Source: Planctomycetota bacterium (GTDB lineage Bacteria; Planctomycetota; SZUA-567; H5-PLA8). Taken from it: a DNA stretch of 64,000 nucleotides. The DNA lies in the NCBI GenBank assembly GCA_016200135.1, contig JACQFI010000052.1, positions 18,584 to 82,583 on the forward strand, in the 5' to 3' direction. Shown here piece after piece: positions 31,501 to 41,800 of this stretch (its first letter is position 1; every line of letters begins with the position of its first letter). The position numbers and the translations under genes are program-made. The notes below the pieces were generated by a model. That model was given only the letters and a program-made list of their open reading frames with translations. It had not been told where the DNA came from and made no database searches.

Positions 31501-31510
31501 TACCTAGGTA
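31501..31510. promoter_or_regulatory. 10-bp palindrome overlapping the ribosome site of the TPR gene
   Basis: TACCTAGGTA is perfectly self-complementary and lies 6 bases before ATG 31517. Its right half plus the next bases supplies the AGGTAGG ribosome site. It is at the edge of the divergent region between the single-TM protein and the TPR gene. An operator or translational site is possible, but a 10-bp palindrome can arise by chance. Confidence 0.3.
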
Positions 31511-31516
31511 GGTGCC

Positions 31517-34500
31517 ATGGCCAAGAACTGCGCTCTTCTGCTTGCGGTCCTCCTCTGCGCCAGCATCGGGAACATCAAGCGTTCCGCCGCGGGCGAAGAC
31601 GCCGACTTTCGCCGCGCCAACCACCTCTATACCCTTCACGAATACCAGATGGCCGTGGAGGCCCTCAACAAGTACCTCGCGGACTTTCCCAAGTCCGAAC
31701 GCACCGGCGAGGCCCGGCTGCTGCTCGCCGAGAGTTGCTATCAGCTCAAGGACTACGCCAAGAGCGCCGCAGCATTCGACCTCTTCCTTAAAGAGAATCC
31801 TTCCTCTCCGCGCAGAGCCGAGGCGCTCCAACGCTCGGTTAAGCTCTGTTCCCTGACCAAGGACTACGCGCGCGCCCTCGAGAACGCCGACCTGTTCCTT
31901 AAGGAGAACCGGCCGAAGCTCGGGCAGAAGGACGCGCCGCCTGCGCTGCCGGCCCTCTTCGAGTCCGTGCTCTACTACGCAGGGGATTCGGCGTACGCGC
32001 TCAAGAAATACGATGCCGCGCGGTCGTACTGGGATGCGCTCAACAAAGACTTCGCGAACTCGAAATTGCGCGCCGATGCCGCAGAAGGCTTGGGCTGGAT
32101 CGCGTTCGAGAAGGGCGAGTTCGAGGCGGCCCAAGCGCAGTTCGGCCTCACGGCCGCCGCGCCGAACCACGAGAAGGCCGCGTCCAGCCAGCTCATGCTC
32201 GCGCGGTGCCTGGACGAACTCGGCAAGTCCGCGGACGCACTGGCCGCGCTGGATAAGGTCGCGGCGCTCACGGGCGGCAAGGAGCAGGCCCGCTTCGTCG
32301 CGCTCTACAAGGCCAAGTTCCTCCTGCGCGCCAAGCGCTACGACCAGGCGGTGCCTCAATACAAAGCGTTGGTTAAGGATTTTGCCGCGCAGCCGGAAGC
32401 GGCGTCCGCCGTGGCCGAGGCGGCCGTGCTTTTGGATGGAGACGGCAAAAACGCCGAGGCGCTCGACCTCGCGGAGCTCTACTTGTCTGCGTTTACGAAG
32501 GGCGACGACCGGCCGCTCATGGCGAGCATCAAGGCACGGGCGCTCGTGGCCCTCAAGCGCAACGACGAGGCCCTGGCCGCCGCGAAGACCGCCCTCGCGG
32601 AAGCCGAGGCGCTGCCCGCGGGGGACCGCCGCGACAAGATCGAGCGCCCCGCGGCGCTGATGTTCCTCGCCGATCTCTCGGGCGCTGACGTGGGCAAGTA
32701 CTACCAGACCATCGTCAAGGAGCACGCCCAGTCGCGCTTCGCGCCGGCCGCGCAGTACCAGCTCGCCTATTGGGCCGGGAAGGCCGGCAATCTGGACGAG
32801 GGCCTCCAGCAGGTGGAGGCGCTCTTAAAGGCACTGCCCGCGAACGACAAAGAGTCCGCCGACCTGCGCCGCAAGACGCTCTTTGCCGCGAGCGATTTCG
32901 CTTTCCGCAAGGCCGATTACGCCCGCGCCGAACCGCTGCTCAAGGAATACGCCGCCCTTCCGGAAGTCAAAGCCGACGCCGCCAAGATGCAGTTGGGCCT
33001 GGCGAGCCTGCGCCTGGCTTGGTGCCGCGATCACGCCAACGATTCCGGCGAGACCGTGCGGATTCTCGACGGAGCCCTGGCCGCCGAACCCAAAGGAGAA
33101 GTGCGCGCCGAGATGCTCTACCTGCGCGGCCTTGCGCAGGTGAAAGCGAAGAATCCCGACAAGGGCCTCGCCGCCTACCGCCTCCTCTTAAAGGAGTCGC
33201 CCGAGTCGCACTTCGCGGATTATGCCGCGTACGAGGCCGCGCGCCTGGCCTACGAGAGTGGAAAACCCGAGGACGCGCTGCCCTGGCTCGACGCGCCGCT
33301 CGCCAAGGACGACGCGAAAGACGCGCCGCTATACCTGGAGATCTTGATGCTGCGCGCGAAAGCGCGCTACCGCGCGAGCAAGCAGGCCGACGCACTCGCC
33401 GATGCCGAGGCGCTCTTGAAGCGCCCGGATTTGAAGGACCGGGCGAATGCTGCACGCCTGCTCAAGGCCCTGAGCCTGGAAGCCCTGCCGGGCAAAGAGA
33501 AGGAATCCGAAGCCGCGTACGGCGAGATGCTCGCGACGGGTCCCGCCGAAGCCGCGGAAGTGCAGCAGGCCCTCTTCCGCCGCGCCCAGATCCGTTTTGT
33601 CTCCAAGCGTTTTGCGGAGGCGCGGGACGACTACAACGCGTTTCTGTCCAAGAACGAGGTGCAGGCCGAGAATCCGGACACGCTCCAAGCGGCCATCCGG
33701 CTCTCGGTCTGCCTTAAAGAACTGAAAGACACCGCCGGCTCGCAGGCGCAGCTCGACAAGCTGGCGCAGTTGAAGCTCACGGGGGCCGCGGCATTTGAGG
33801 TGCCCTTCCAGCTCGGCAACATGCTCTATGAGAGCGGCAAAAATCCCGAGGCCGCCGCCCAGTACAAAAAGGCGCTCGACGCCGCCCAGGGCTCGAAAGA
33901 CGTCCCGCTGCAGGCGCTCTCCGCCGCCTGGCTGAACCTGGCCTGGTCCTACGAACGCTCCAAGGACCCCAAACAGGCCGAAGCCGCCTTCGCCGCGCTG
34001 CTCAAGCTCGATCCGGCCGGACCGTTCTCCGCGGAGGCGCGCTACTACCGCGGCCGGCTGCTCTCCGAGGCGGGCGACGCGGAAGGCGCGCTGGCGCTTT
34101 GGAAAGAACTGCTTGAGAAACAGAGCGCCGACCCGCTCGCGGAACGCGCGCTGGCCTCGATAGCCGATGCGCATGCCAAGGGCGGCCGGTTCCCCGAAGC
34201 AGTGTCGGCTTACGAGCAGTACCTGGAGAAGTTCCCGAACGCGAAAGGCGTGCGCGAAGCCTGGTGCGGGCTGGCCGAATGCCGCCTCCAGACCAAGAAG
34301 CCCGACGCGGCACGCGATGCCTTTATGAAGGCGCTCGGCGAAAAGGGCCTCGACGCGGAGCTCGACGACGTGGGTGAGCGCGTGGTGCTCGGCATGGCCG
34401 AACTGGCCCTGGCCAAGGGCGAGGCCGGCGAAGGGAAAAAACTGGCCTTGCGGGTCGTGCTCGACCGGCCCGACTCGAAGTGGCTCGATGCGGCGCTCTA

Positions 34501-34651
34501 TCTGTGCGGCCGCTGCAGCGAAGAACTGGCCGAGCCCGAGAAGGCCATCGGCTATTATCGCAAACTGCTCGCGGAACGCCCGCAGAGCCCGCGGGCCGAG
34601 ACCGCCAAGGAACGCTTGAAGGCCCTGGGCGCTCCGGCTGCCAAGCCGTAG
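31517..34651 (+). CDS. Exported tetratricopeptide-repeat protein
   Basis: The 1044-residue protein has a signal sequence (~5-28) and then consists almost entirely of TPR-type helical pairs. The first part (FRRANHLYTLHEYQMAVEAL, YFPK-like) and the end (AIGYYRKLLAERPQSPRAE) match YbgF/BamD-like TPR consensus. It offers a large protein-binding surface in the periplasm. No enzyme domain is seen. It is followed after 89 bases by the ExbB/TolQ-like gene and then the VWA giant. In Planctomycetota such TPR proteins commonly accompany Exb/Tol modules, which suggests a scaffold for that complex. The start at ATG 31517 is supported by the AGG-rich stretch just upstream. Confidence 0.85.
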   Translation: MAKNCALLLAVLLCASIGNIKRSAAGEDADFRRANHLYTLHEYQMAVEALNKYLADFPKSERTGEARLLLAESCYQLKDYAKSAAAFDLFLKENPSSPRRAEALQRSVKLCSLTKDYARALENADLFLKENRPKLGQKDAPPALPALFESVLYYAGDSAYALKKYDAARSYWDALNKDFANSKLRADAAEGLGWIAFEKGEFEAAQAQFGLTAAAPNHEKAASSQLMLARCLDELGKSADALAALDKVAALTGGKEQARFVALYKAKFLLRAKRYDQAVPQYKALVKDFAAQPEAASAVAEAAVLLDGDGKNAEALDLAELYLSAFTKGDDRPLMASIKARALVALKRNDEALAAAKTALAEAEALPAGDRRDKIERPAALMFLADLSGADVGKYYQTIVKEHAQSRFAPAAQYQLAYWAGKAGNLDEGLQQVEALLKALPANDKESADLRRKTLFAASDFAFRKADYARAEPLLKEYAALPEVKADAAKMQLGLASLRLAWCRDHANDSGETVRILDGALAAEPKGEVRAEMLYLRGLAQVKAKNPDKGLAAYRLLLKESPESHFADYAAYEAARLAYESGKPEDALPWLDAPLAKDDAKDAPLYLEILMLRAKARYRASKQADALADAEALLKRPDLKDRANAARLLKALSLEALPGKEKESEAAYGEMLATGPAEAAEVQQALFRRAQIRFVSKRFAEARDDYNAFLSKNEVQAENPDTLQAAIRLSVCLKELKDTAGSQAQLDKLAQLKLTGAAAFEVPFQLGNMLYESGKNPEAAAQYKKALDAAQGSKDVPLQALSAAWLNLAWSYERSKDPKQAEAAFAALLKLDPAGPFSAEARYYRGRLLSEAGDAEGALALWKELLEKQSADPLAERALASIADAHAKGGRFPEAVSAYEQYLEKFPNAKGVREAWCGLAECRLQTKKPDAARDAFMKALGEKGLDAELDDVGERVVLGMAELALAKGEAGEGKKLALRVVLDRPDSKWLDAALYLCGRCSEELAEPEKAIGYYRKLLAERPQSPRAETAKERLKALGAPAAKP

Positions 34652-34740
34652 CTTCAAAAGGTATGGCCCGGCCGCTCCAAAGCCGCTATGGTAAAGAAGA
34701 ATTTCCGGCCGGCACACCCCATGGAGCTAGACCAGGCCGC

Positions 34741-35742
34741 ATGACCCGCCGCCCCCGTACAGGCTCCGCCGCGCTCGCGCTGCTTCTTCTGGCACTGCTG
34801 CAAGCGCCCGGAACGTTTGCCGCCGAAGCGCCGCCTGCCTCCGCGGCCGCGCGACTCCACACGAACCTGGGCGAAGGCAAGACGCTCTGGGACATCTTCC
34901 TCGATGGCGGCTGGTGCATGTGGCCGATCCTCGGGTCGTCGGTGGTCGGAATGGCCTTCTACCTCGAACGCGTCATCGAACTGCGCCACAAGCGCCACGT
35001 GCCTCCGGGCTTCGACAAGGACATCGTCCACGTCGTGGATACGCGCGGCGTGGACGCGGGGCTCGCGCTCTGCCTCGAGAAACAGTCTTCGCTCTCGCGG
35101 GTGCTCTACGCGGCGCTCCTGCGCTACGGGACTTCGCGCCAGGAGATGGAAACCGCGGTGCGCGACGAGGGCACCCGCCTGCTATACGACCTGCGCCGAA
35201 ACAGCCGCGTGATCGGCCTCATGTGCCTTCAAGCCCCGCTCTGGGGTTTACTCGGAACCGTGCTCGGGCTGATCGACGCCTTCGGCCAGGCGGCCGCGGC
35301 CGGCGCGGCGGGGACTACCGACCAGTTTGCCGAGAGCCTTAGCGTCGCGCTGGTGGCCGCGGCCTTCGGGCTGCTCGTCTTGATTCCGCTCACGGCCCTT
35401 TACTTCCACGCGAAAGGCAAGGCCGACGACATCGTCCGCGAGATCGAAGAGCGCGCGATCGATTCGATCGTCACCATCGACCGCAAGGCACGGCGGTCGA
35501 TCCGCCTCATCGAGGACATCGAAGAGAACCTCGAGACCAAGGAGATGGCCGCGGCCAAGCCCGCGCCGGACCTGGACGCCGAGTTCGACGACCCCGATCT
35601 GGAAAAGTCGATCAAGACCAGCGTCACCACCCCTGCGCACATGCCGGTGGTGACGCCGCCCGCCAACACGCCGGTGCCTGAAGTGAAGGCGGACGTCAAA
35701 GCACCCCGGCAGATCGCCAACCCCGACAGCGAGCGCAAGTAA
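34741..35742 (+). CDS. ExbB/TolQ/MotA-family proton channel subunit
   Basis: The 333-residue protein has a signal-like N-terminus (~9-25) and the three membrane segments of the ExbB/TolQ family. These are CMWPILGSSVVGMAFYLERV, GLMCLQAPLWGLLGTVLGLIDAF, and SVALVAAAFGLLVLIPLTAL with the usual polar pattern. A C-terminal cytoplasmic tail of about 100 residues is rich in Lys/Glu/Pro and not part of the core. It should form the pentameric proton channel that powers a TonB/TolA/ExbD-type rod. An ExbD/TolR partner, which normally follows, is absent: the next gene is the VWA giant. The start is ATG 34741. Any start further upstream lies inside the preceding gene's frame. Confidence 0.87.
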   Translation: MTRRPRTGSAALALLLLALLQAPGTFAAEAPPASAAARLHTNLGEGKTLWDIFLDGGWCMWPILGSSVVGMAFYLERVIELRHKRHVPPGFDKDIVHVVDTRGVDAGLALCLEKQSSLSRVLYAALLRYGTSRQEMETAVRDEGTRLLYDLRRNSRVIGLMCLQAPLWGLLGTVLGLIDAFGQAAAAGAAGTTDQFAESLSVALVAAAFGLLVLIPLTALYFHAKGKADDIVREIEERAIDSIVTIDRKARRSIRLIEDIEENLETKEMAAAKPAPDLDAEFDDPDLEKSIKTSVTTPAHMPVVTPPANTPVPEVKADVKAPRQIANPDSERK

Positions 35743-35856
35743 CCTGGATTTCAGCGCGGCCGGATTGCCCTGATTTTGACCGCAACAAAACCGATTTATC
35801 CTCCGTCTAATCCGTGACTTAACCTATGTTGTACGGTATCTAAGAAAGTCGAGGGT

Positions 35857-38800
35857 ATGGAAGGCATGGCGCGATCGCCGGACAACGGTCGCACAGGTGC
35901 GCTGCTCGGAATGAGCGGCAGCGGTATCCCTGTTGTTCTGGCGCTCCTTATCCTCTTCCTTGCGTCCGTACAGACGCAGGCTCAAGAGGAATCGCAGGTC
36001 CTCCTTTCCAGCGAAGGCACGGTCGTCCTCGGACCCGACGACACGCTGGAGTTGGTGCTCCGGACCCGCGACGACCGCGCCGCCGGAACGGCCGTTCCTG
36101 AACTTCGCGCCTGGCTGCTCGCCTCCGAGCAGCAAGACGCCGGAGAGGGCGAGAAGCCGCAAGGCCGCGTCCTCACGGTTTCATCCACCACACGCCCCGG
36201 CGAATGGCTGGCGCACATCCGCGGACTCAAGCCGCCCAAAGCGGATCGCGTCAAGGCCTGGGATCTCCTGCTGCGCTGGAACAGCGGCGCGGAGAAGAAA
36301 ACGCAAGGAACCGTGCGGCTTAAAGGCGCGGTGGCCTTTCGGGAAGGCCAGCCGGACGTCGTGCTGCTGCTGGATGGCTCGCTCTCCATGGGCCGCACCG
36401 ACCCGAATCGCCTGCGCGTGGAGGCCTCGCGAACCTTCGTGGCGTTGGGCCGCGCGTCCGGAGGCATCGGGCGCATCGCGCTGGTCCAGTTCGACGACAA
36501 GACGCGGACGATCCTGCCGCTCACGCCCATCGGCCAGGCCGCCGCCATCGAACAGGGGCTCGAAAAGATCGGCGAGAGCGGCGAGACGGATATCGACGGC
36601 GGCATCCGCCGCGCGCTGGAGATACTCAAAGGCGACCGCGAACAGGCCGCCGGCGCCATCGTGCTCTTAACCGACGGCAAACAGGAACCCGGCGAATACA
36701 AGGACGCGCATGCCCTGGCGCGCGCGGCCAACGTACCCGTGCACACCGTCGCGCTGGGACACGACGCCGACCGCGCCCTGCTGCGGCGCATTGCCGCGGA
36801 TACCGGCGGCACGTTCGCCGACGCCGTTCGCGACCAGGACTTGCTGAAGATGTACGCCGCCGTCGCCGGCAAGATCGCGGGCGGCCGGACGATTCTCAGC
36901 GCCGAGATGCCCGCACGTGGCGGCACGGCTGAATTCCAAGCCGACGGCGCCTGCCGCACACTCGCGCTCTCGGCGGCCAGTCGCGGTAACGGGGCGTTGA
37001 CGCTCACCGGTCCCGGCGGCGCGCTGCTGCGCTCGGGCGTGCAACCGCATCCGCTGCTCTTCCAGATGGCCCCCGCCGCCGGTTCGTGGAAGGCCGAATG
37101 GACGCCGGAGGGCGGCAACAGCGCCGCGACCGTGAATGCGTCCGCGCAGACGCCGCTCTATCCGCTCTTCTTCAGAACGCGCACGGACGCGAAGGGCGAG
37201 ATCGAGATCGATCCCGACGAACCGCGCGTGGCGCTTTCGCTGACGGACGGCGCCGAGAACATCGCTACCGCGGAGATCACCGTCGCGCTTGCGGCTTCGG
37301 AAGGCCAACCGCCGCTGACCGTGCGCCTCTTCGACGACGGCAAACACGACGATGGCGCGGCGGGCGACGGCGTCTTTGCCGGGGAAGTGGATGCACTGCG
37401 TGACGCCCGGATGCCCGGCGATACCGGCGGCACGCTCACGGCGGTCGTTCAAGGCACGCGCATGGGGGGCGAAGCTTTCCGGCGCGAGGTCCGCGCAACC
37501 TGGAGCCTGAAACGCAGCGGCGCGCGCGCCCTGCTGACCTCCGGCGCGGCCGATTTGGGCGCACACTGGTCGGGCACCGTCGCGGAAGGCCGGATCTCGC
37601 TGCGCATACGCGGGCAAGGCGGCGCGATCTCCGTCGAGTCCACCCTTGCTCCGCAGGACGCCTCCGCTCTGCCCGGGCTCACTGAATACCTGGAGATCGT
37701 CTCCGCGCCTGAAAAACTGTCCGCGGGCGGACGCGGAGAAGTCGCGTTTCGCGTGCGCATCCCTGAAGGCACTCCGGAGGGCCTCTATGCGGGCACCTTC
37801 AAGCTAACGTTGAGCGCTGCCTCCGCCGATCCCGCAATCGCCGTAACGGCGCCTTGGCGCGTGCGCGTGCATCCCGCACAACTCAGCATAGAACCCGCGC
37901 GTCTCGACTTGGGAGACCTTCCGCCTGGAGCGGTTGTCCAGCGCGCGATAAAGATCGCCACGCGCGGCGGCGTGCTGAATCTCGCACCGTTCGCCAAGGC
38001 CGAACCCGCCGCGTTTCTGAAGCGGCGCGATCCGCGCTTCGCACTCCTGCCGTCCTCGATCTTTTCTGGATCGAATCCGAGCATGCTTGAATTCAAGACC
38101 GGTGCCGCCGGCTTTACACGCGCGGGTACGGAACCCGTTGAACTCGCGCTCACTTTCGCGATTCCACCGCACGCCACTTCGGGAAGGCTCGAAGAGACGC
38201 TCGTCTTGCGTGACCGTTTTGGCCGCTCAGCAGCGCGCCTGCCGGTTACGGCTCACGTCTCGCCGCAGCATCTCGATGTTCCCGGCGCGGTCGCTCTAGG
38301 CGAGCTCGAACCCGGCGACGAAGTTGCGCGGCCGATTGCCTTCCCGCTCGCGGGCGAGCTGGCGCAGGGCGTCGCCTATAAAGCCGCGGTGGTCAAGATC
38401 GCGAACGACCGTGCGGAACAAGTGGAAGCAAGCTGGAACGCCGGTGAGACGCCCAATTCGGGAACGTTGCGCCTCCGGCTGAATGCGCAGATGCGCCAAG
38501 GAACTTTAGGCGGCTGGCTCTCGTTCGAGGCCGGCCCAGCGCTCGCGTACCGCCGCTGGCAAGCGCACGTCGTGGAACCGGCGCTTAAGCCCGAGGTCTC
38601 GGAGATCGATCTCGGCACGCTCCTGCCGGGACAGTCGCGTACGCAGTCTTTCCTCGCGGCCTTTAAGGGTGCGCGTTCAACCTTTTTTGCAGCGCGCGTA
38701 GCCGCTCCGCCGTGCAAGCCGAAATTGCGCCACATCGCTCTTCCGCAGGACGCTTTACGGTCGCGGGCATCCAAGTCCACGCTGATCCCGAACGGTGCCG

Positions 38801-41800
38801 CGAAGATCGAGCTCGAACTGCAAGTGCCCGATCTGGCTCAGGACGGGAACTACGAAGCCAAGGTCGCGCTGGACTCGCGGCTGGGTTCGGTCGAGATCCC
38901 CGTGCGCTTCCGCGTCGCGGCTCCGGTGCCGCAGCCGCCCTTCCATGTGGCGCCCGGAGAGCTGACTCTGCGCGTAGTCAATGGCACGCCCGACGAACCG
39001 GCCATGGTCGTCGTCACGTCGCACAGCGACGAAGAACTCTCGCTTGCGGCGCGCGTCGAACCTGCGGCAGGCCTCACGCGTGCCTGCGTGGATCTGCTGG
39101 CCGCGCCCGACGCGAAGGCCGGGCAGGCGCTGACGGTCGCGCTCCCCGGCCGCGCCGAGACGCGGCTGCTGCTGCGCGCATGGCCCGATGCCCGGAGCGA
39201 CGAGCGCTGCCGGCTGGTGCTCGAAGGCGCGGGCGAACGCCAGGCCGTCGAGATCGCCTTTCAGGTCGTCAACGATCCTCGATTGAGCACGGGCGGTCCA
39301 CGCGGCGGCATCTCGTTCTTCGATTGGCTGCGCATTCTGATCCTGCTCCTGATCGCGCTGCTGATCTTCCTGGCGCGCACGTTCTTCAAGCAGCGCTGGG
39401 TGCGCTTTGCCGCGTATACGCTCGCCTTTCACGCGGCGGTCCTGATGATCGCCGTGCCCTCCTCCACCATGATGAATGCGCTTCCCGACGCCATGCAGGT
39501 ATCTATTCTGAACACGCAGGAGGAACTCGGCTTCGAACTCAGCCCGGAACAGGAACGGCGTCTCGCCGCGCTGGCTACCGGCGCCGAGGGCCCCGCCGGG
39601 TCCGGAGGTGGAGCACCCAAAGAAGGCGGCGCGCTGGCCGCCGCCGGCCGGGACGCCACACTCCCGGCGGCTCAAGCGCATGCCGCGGCCCCCGCCGCCG
39701 AAGGCGTGCTGGCCAAGGCGCAGGCCCAGGATGCGCGCAAGGCCTCCGCCGCGCCGGGCGAACCGCAGCGCACCGAACGCCCGGACGAACCGGAAAAGGC
39801 GCTGGCCGCGGAGGCTCTCGATCCCACCGCGCCACCCGCACCGGAACCCGCGCCCGCGGCGCAGACGGTCTCCAACGCTCCCGTCGAAGCGCCGCTTGCG
39901 CTGAAGGACCCGACACCCGGCGTGCTCCCGGCTCAGGAACCGCCCGCCGCACAAGCGCCGGCGACCACCACCGCAGCCACGCTCACGAAGGCCGCGCCTT
40001 CGCCCATCACCCGCGTGATGGCGCGACCCGCGCCCGAGCCCTCCGCCACGCGGGCCGCGCGCGACATTGCGGTCGCCGAAGACCCGCCCCTGGCCTCGAA
40101 TCTGCCGGAAGCTTCGGATTCCCCCGACGGTCCTCTGGCTCAAGATACGGAGACGCCGCAAACACAGGGTCCCCGCAACGGTCCGGTGCAAGGATTCGCC
40201 ATGGCTACGGCCTACGCGCCTTCAAAGCTGGATGCGTTCGGCAAGGCCGGAGGCGTGCTTATCGCCAAGCCGCAAAGCGTATCGAACGCCTCGTGGCTCG
40301 TCTCTTCGGGCTTGGCCGCCACGCCCACGGGCACCAGCTACGGCGGTGGATCGAAGGGACAGGGGCTTACGAAACAGGGCGGCGGGCAGCAGCGCGTGAG
40401 CGGGCTCTCCGCGGGCAACGCCGAGGACGGGGCGCTCGAAGCTCTGGCGGTTCCAAACGCGTCCGGCAAAGGCGGCGGCACGCAGTCCGGCGGCGGAACC
40501 GGAACGCACGCGGGCGGCGGTGGAACGCATGATGCCGGCGGACGCGATGCCGACGGCGACGGTCCCGCCGGTCCGCGCGGAGGCCCCGGCGGCTGGGGCT
40601 TGGTCTCATGGGGCACAGGCAAGAACGGAACCGGAAGCGGCTCGGATCCTTTAAGCACGGGCACGGCCTTGACCGGAAAGCCCGGCGCCAAAGGAACGCT
40701 TCCCGGGCTTGGCGACGGCCTAGGCCTGGGTGGCTCGGAGCGGCTCGGCTTAGGCGGGCGCGGCGGAACCGGGCAAGGCATCGGCCGCGGCGAAGGCCGC
40801 GGAACCGGCCTGGGTGACGGCGACGCCCCGCTGGCCGCGGACGGATGGGGCAAAGGCGGGAACGGCCGTGGAGCGGGCGAAGGGACTGGCCCCGCCGTAG
40901 GCGGCACGGGAACCGGAACGGACGCAGGCCAGGGCACAGGACCGGGCGATGGCGCCGGCCGAACGCATGCCGCGGGCTCAGGCGGCGGCCTGGGCCTGAT
41001 CGGATCAGGCCCCGGTGGCGGCAGCGGAACGCTGGCGGGGCTCGGGGGAACGGGCGGGCCTTCCAAGCTGGAAGGTCCGGGCGGCGCCGCCGCGTCCTTC
41101 GCGGGTTTTGCGCTCGACCCGCAGAAGTTCGGAGTGAAGACCGCCTCGCGCCTGAGCGGCCAAGGCAAGGACGCGAATGGCAATGGCTTTGGCGACCGCC
41201 CGGTCTGGGGGTCGGCGGCCGGCCAGATCCTCCGCGTGACGCTGGGCCTCGCAAAGCACGCGGCCGACTGGAACTCTTCGCCCACGGCGCTTCACAATCT
41301 CTCGACCGCCTTTAAAGAACGCTGCGGCCTCCCGGACGTCGAATCCACCGTAAAGATCGTGGCGCTTACGGACCGCGCCGCGCTCTCCGCTTGCCGCGTG
41401 ATCCTGATCACCGCCAACGATCCCATCGCCTTCACGCCGGCCGAGCGCGACGGCTTGCGAGCCTACATCACCGGCGGCGGCCTGGTGTGGGTGAACGATT
41501 CGGGCCCCAGCGGCGACGAGCGTTTCGACGCTGCATTCCGCCGCGAACTGCCCGCGATCGTGCCCGGCGCGAAACTCGAACGGATCGACGCGTCGCACCC
41601 GCTTTTCCGCTCCGCCTACGATCTCTCGCGGGGCTTCAAGGGCTACCGCATCCCGCCCGGCGACAAGTACCGGCAGGAGTTCATCGAAGTGCTCGCGCCG
41701 GACAAGCCGGGCGCGCGCGTGGGTCTGATCTATACGCGCAACGATTACGCCGATGGGCTGGAGATCGACCCGCGCAACATCGCCGGCCGGCCTTCGCTCA

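Noticed and set aside
34480..35742. Longer ExbB-like reading starting inside the TPR gene
   Set aside because: The first 87 residues are a shadow of the TPR frame; the signal-like helix starts after ATG 34741.
38712..40532. 606-codon frame overlapping the VWA giant in another plus frame
   Set aside because: Arg/Gly-rich shadow of the Gly-rich and Ala/Pro-rich region; no start signal or domain.
40336..41090. Gly-rich segment as a PE-PGRS or silk-like gene of its own
   Set aside because: It is in frame with VWA and DUF4159 regions with no separate start or stop.
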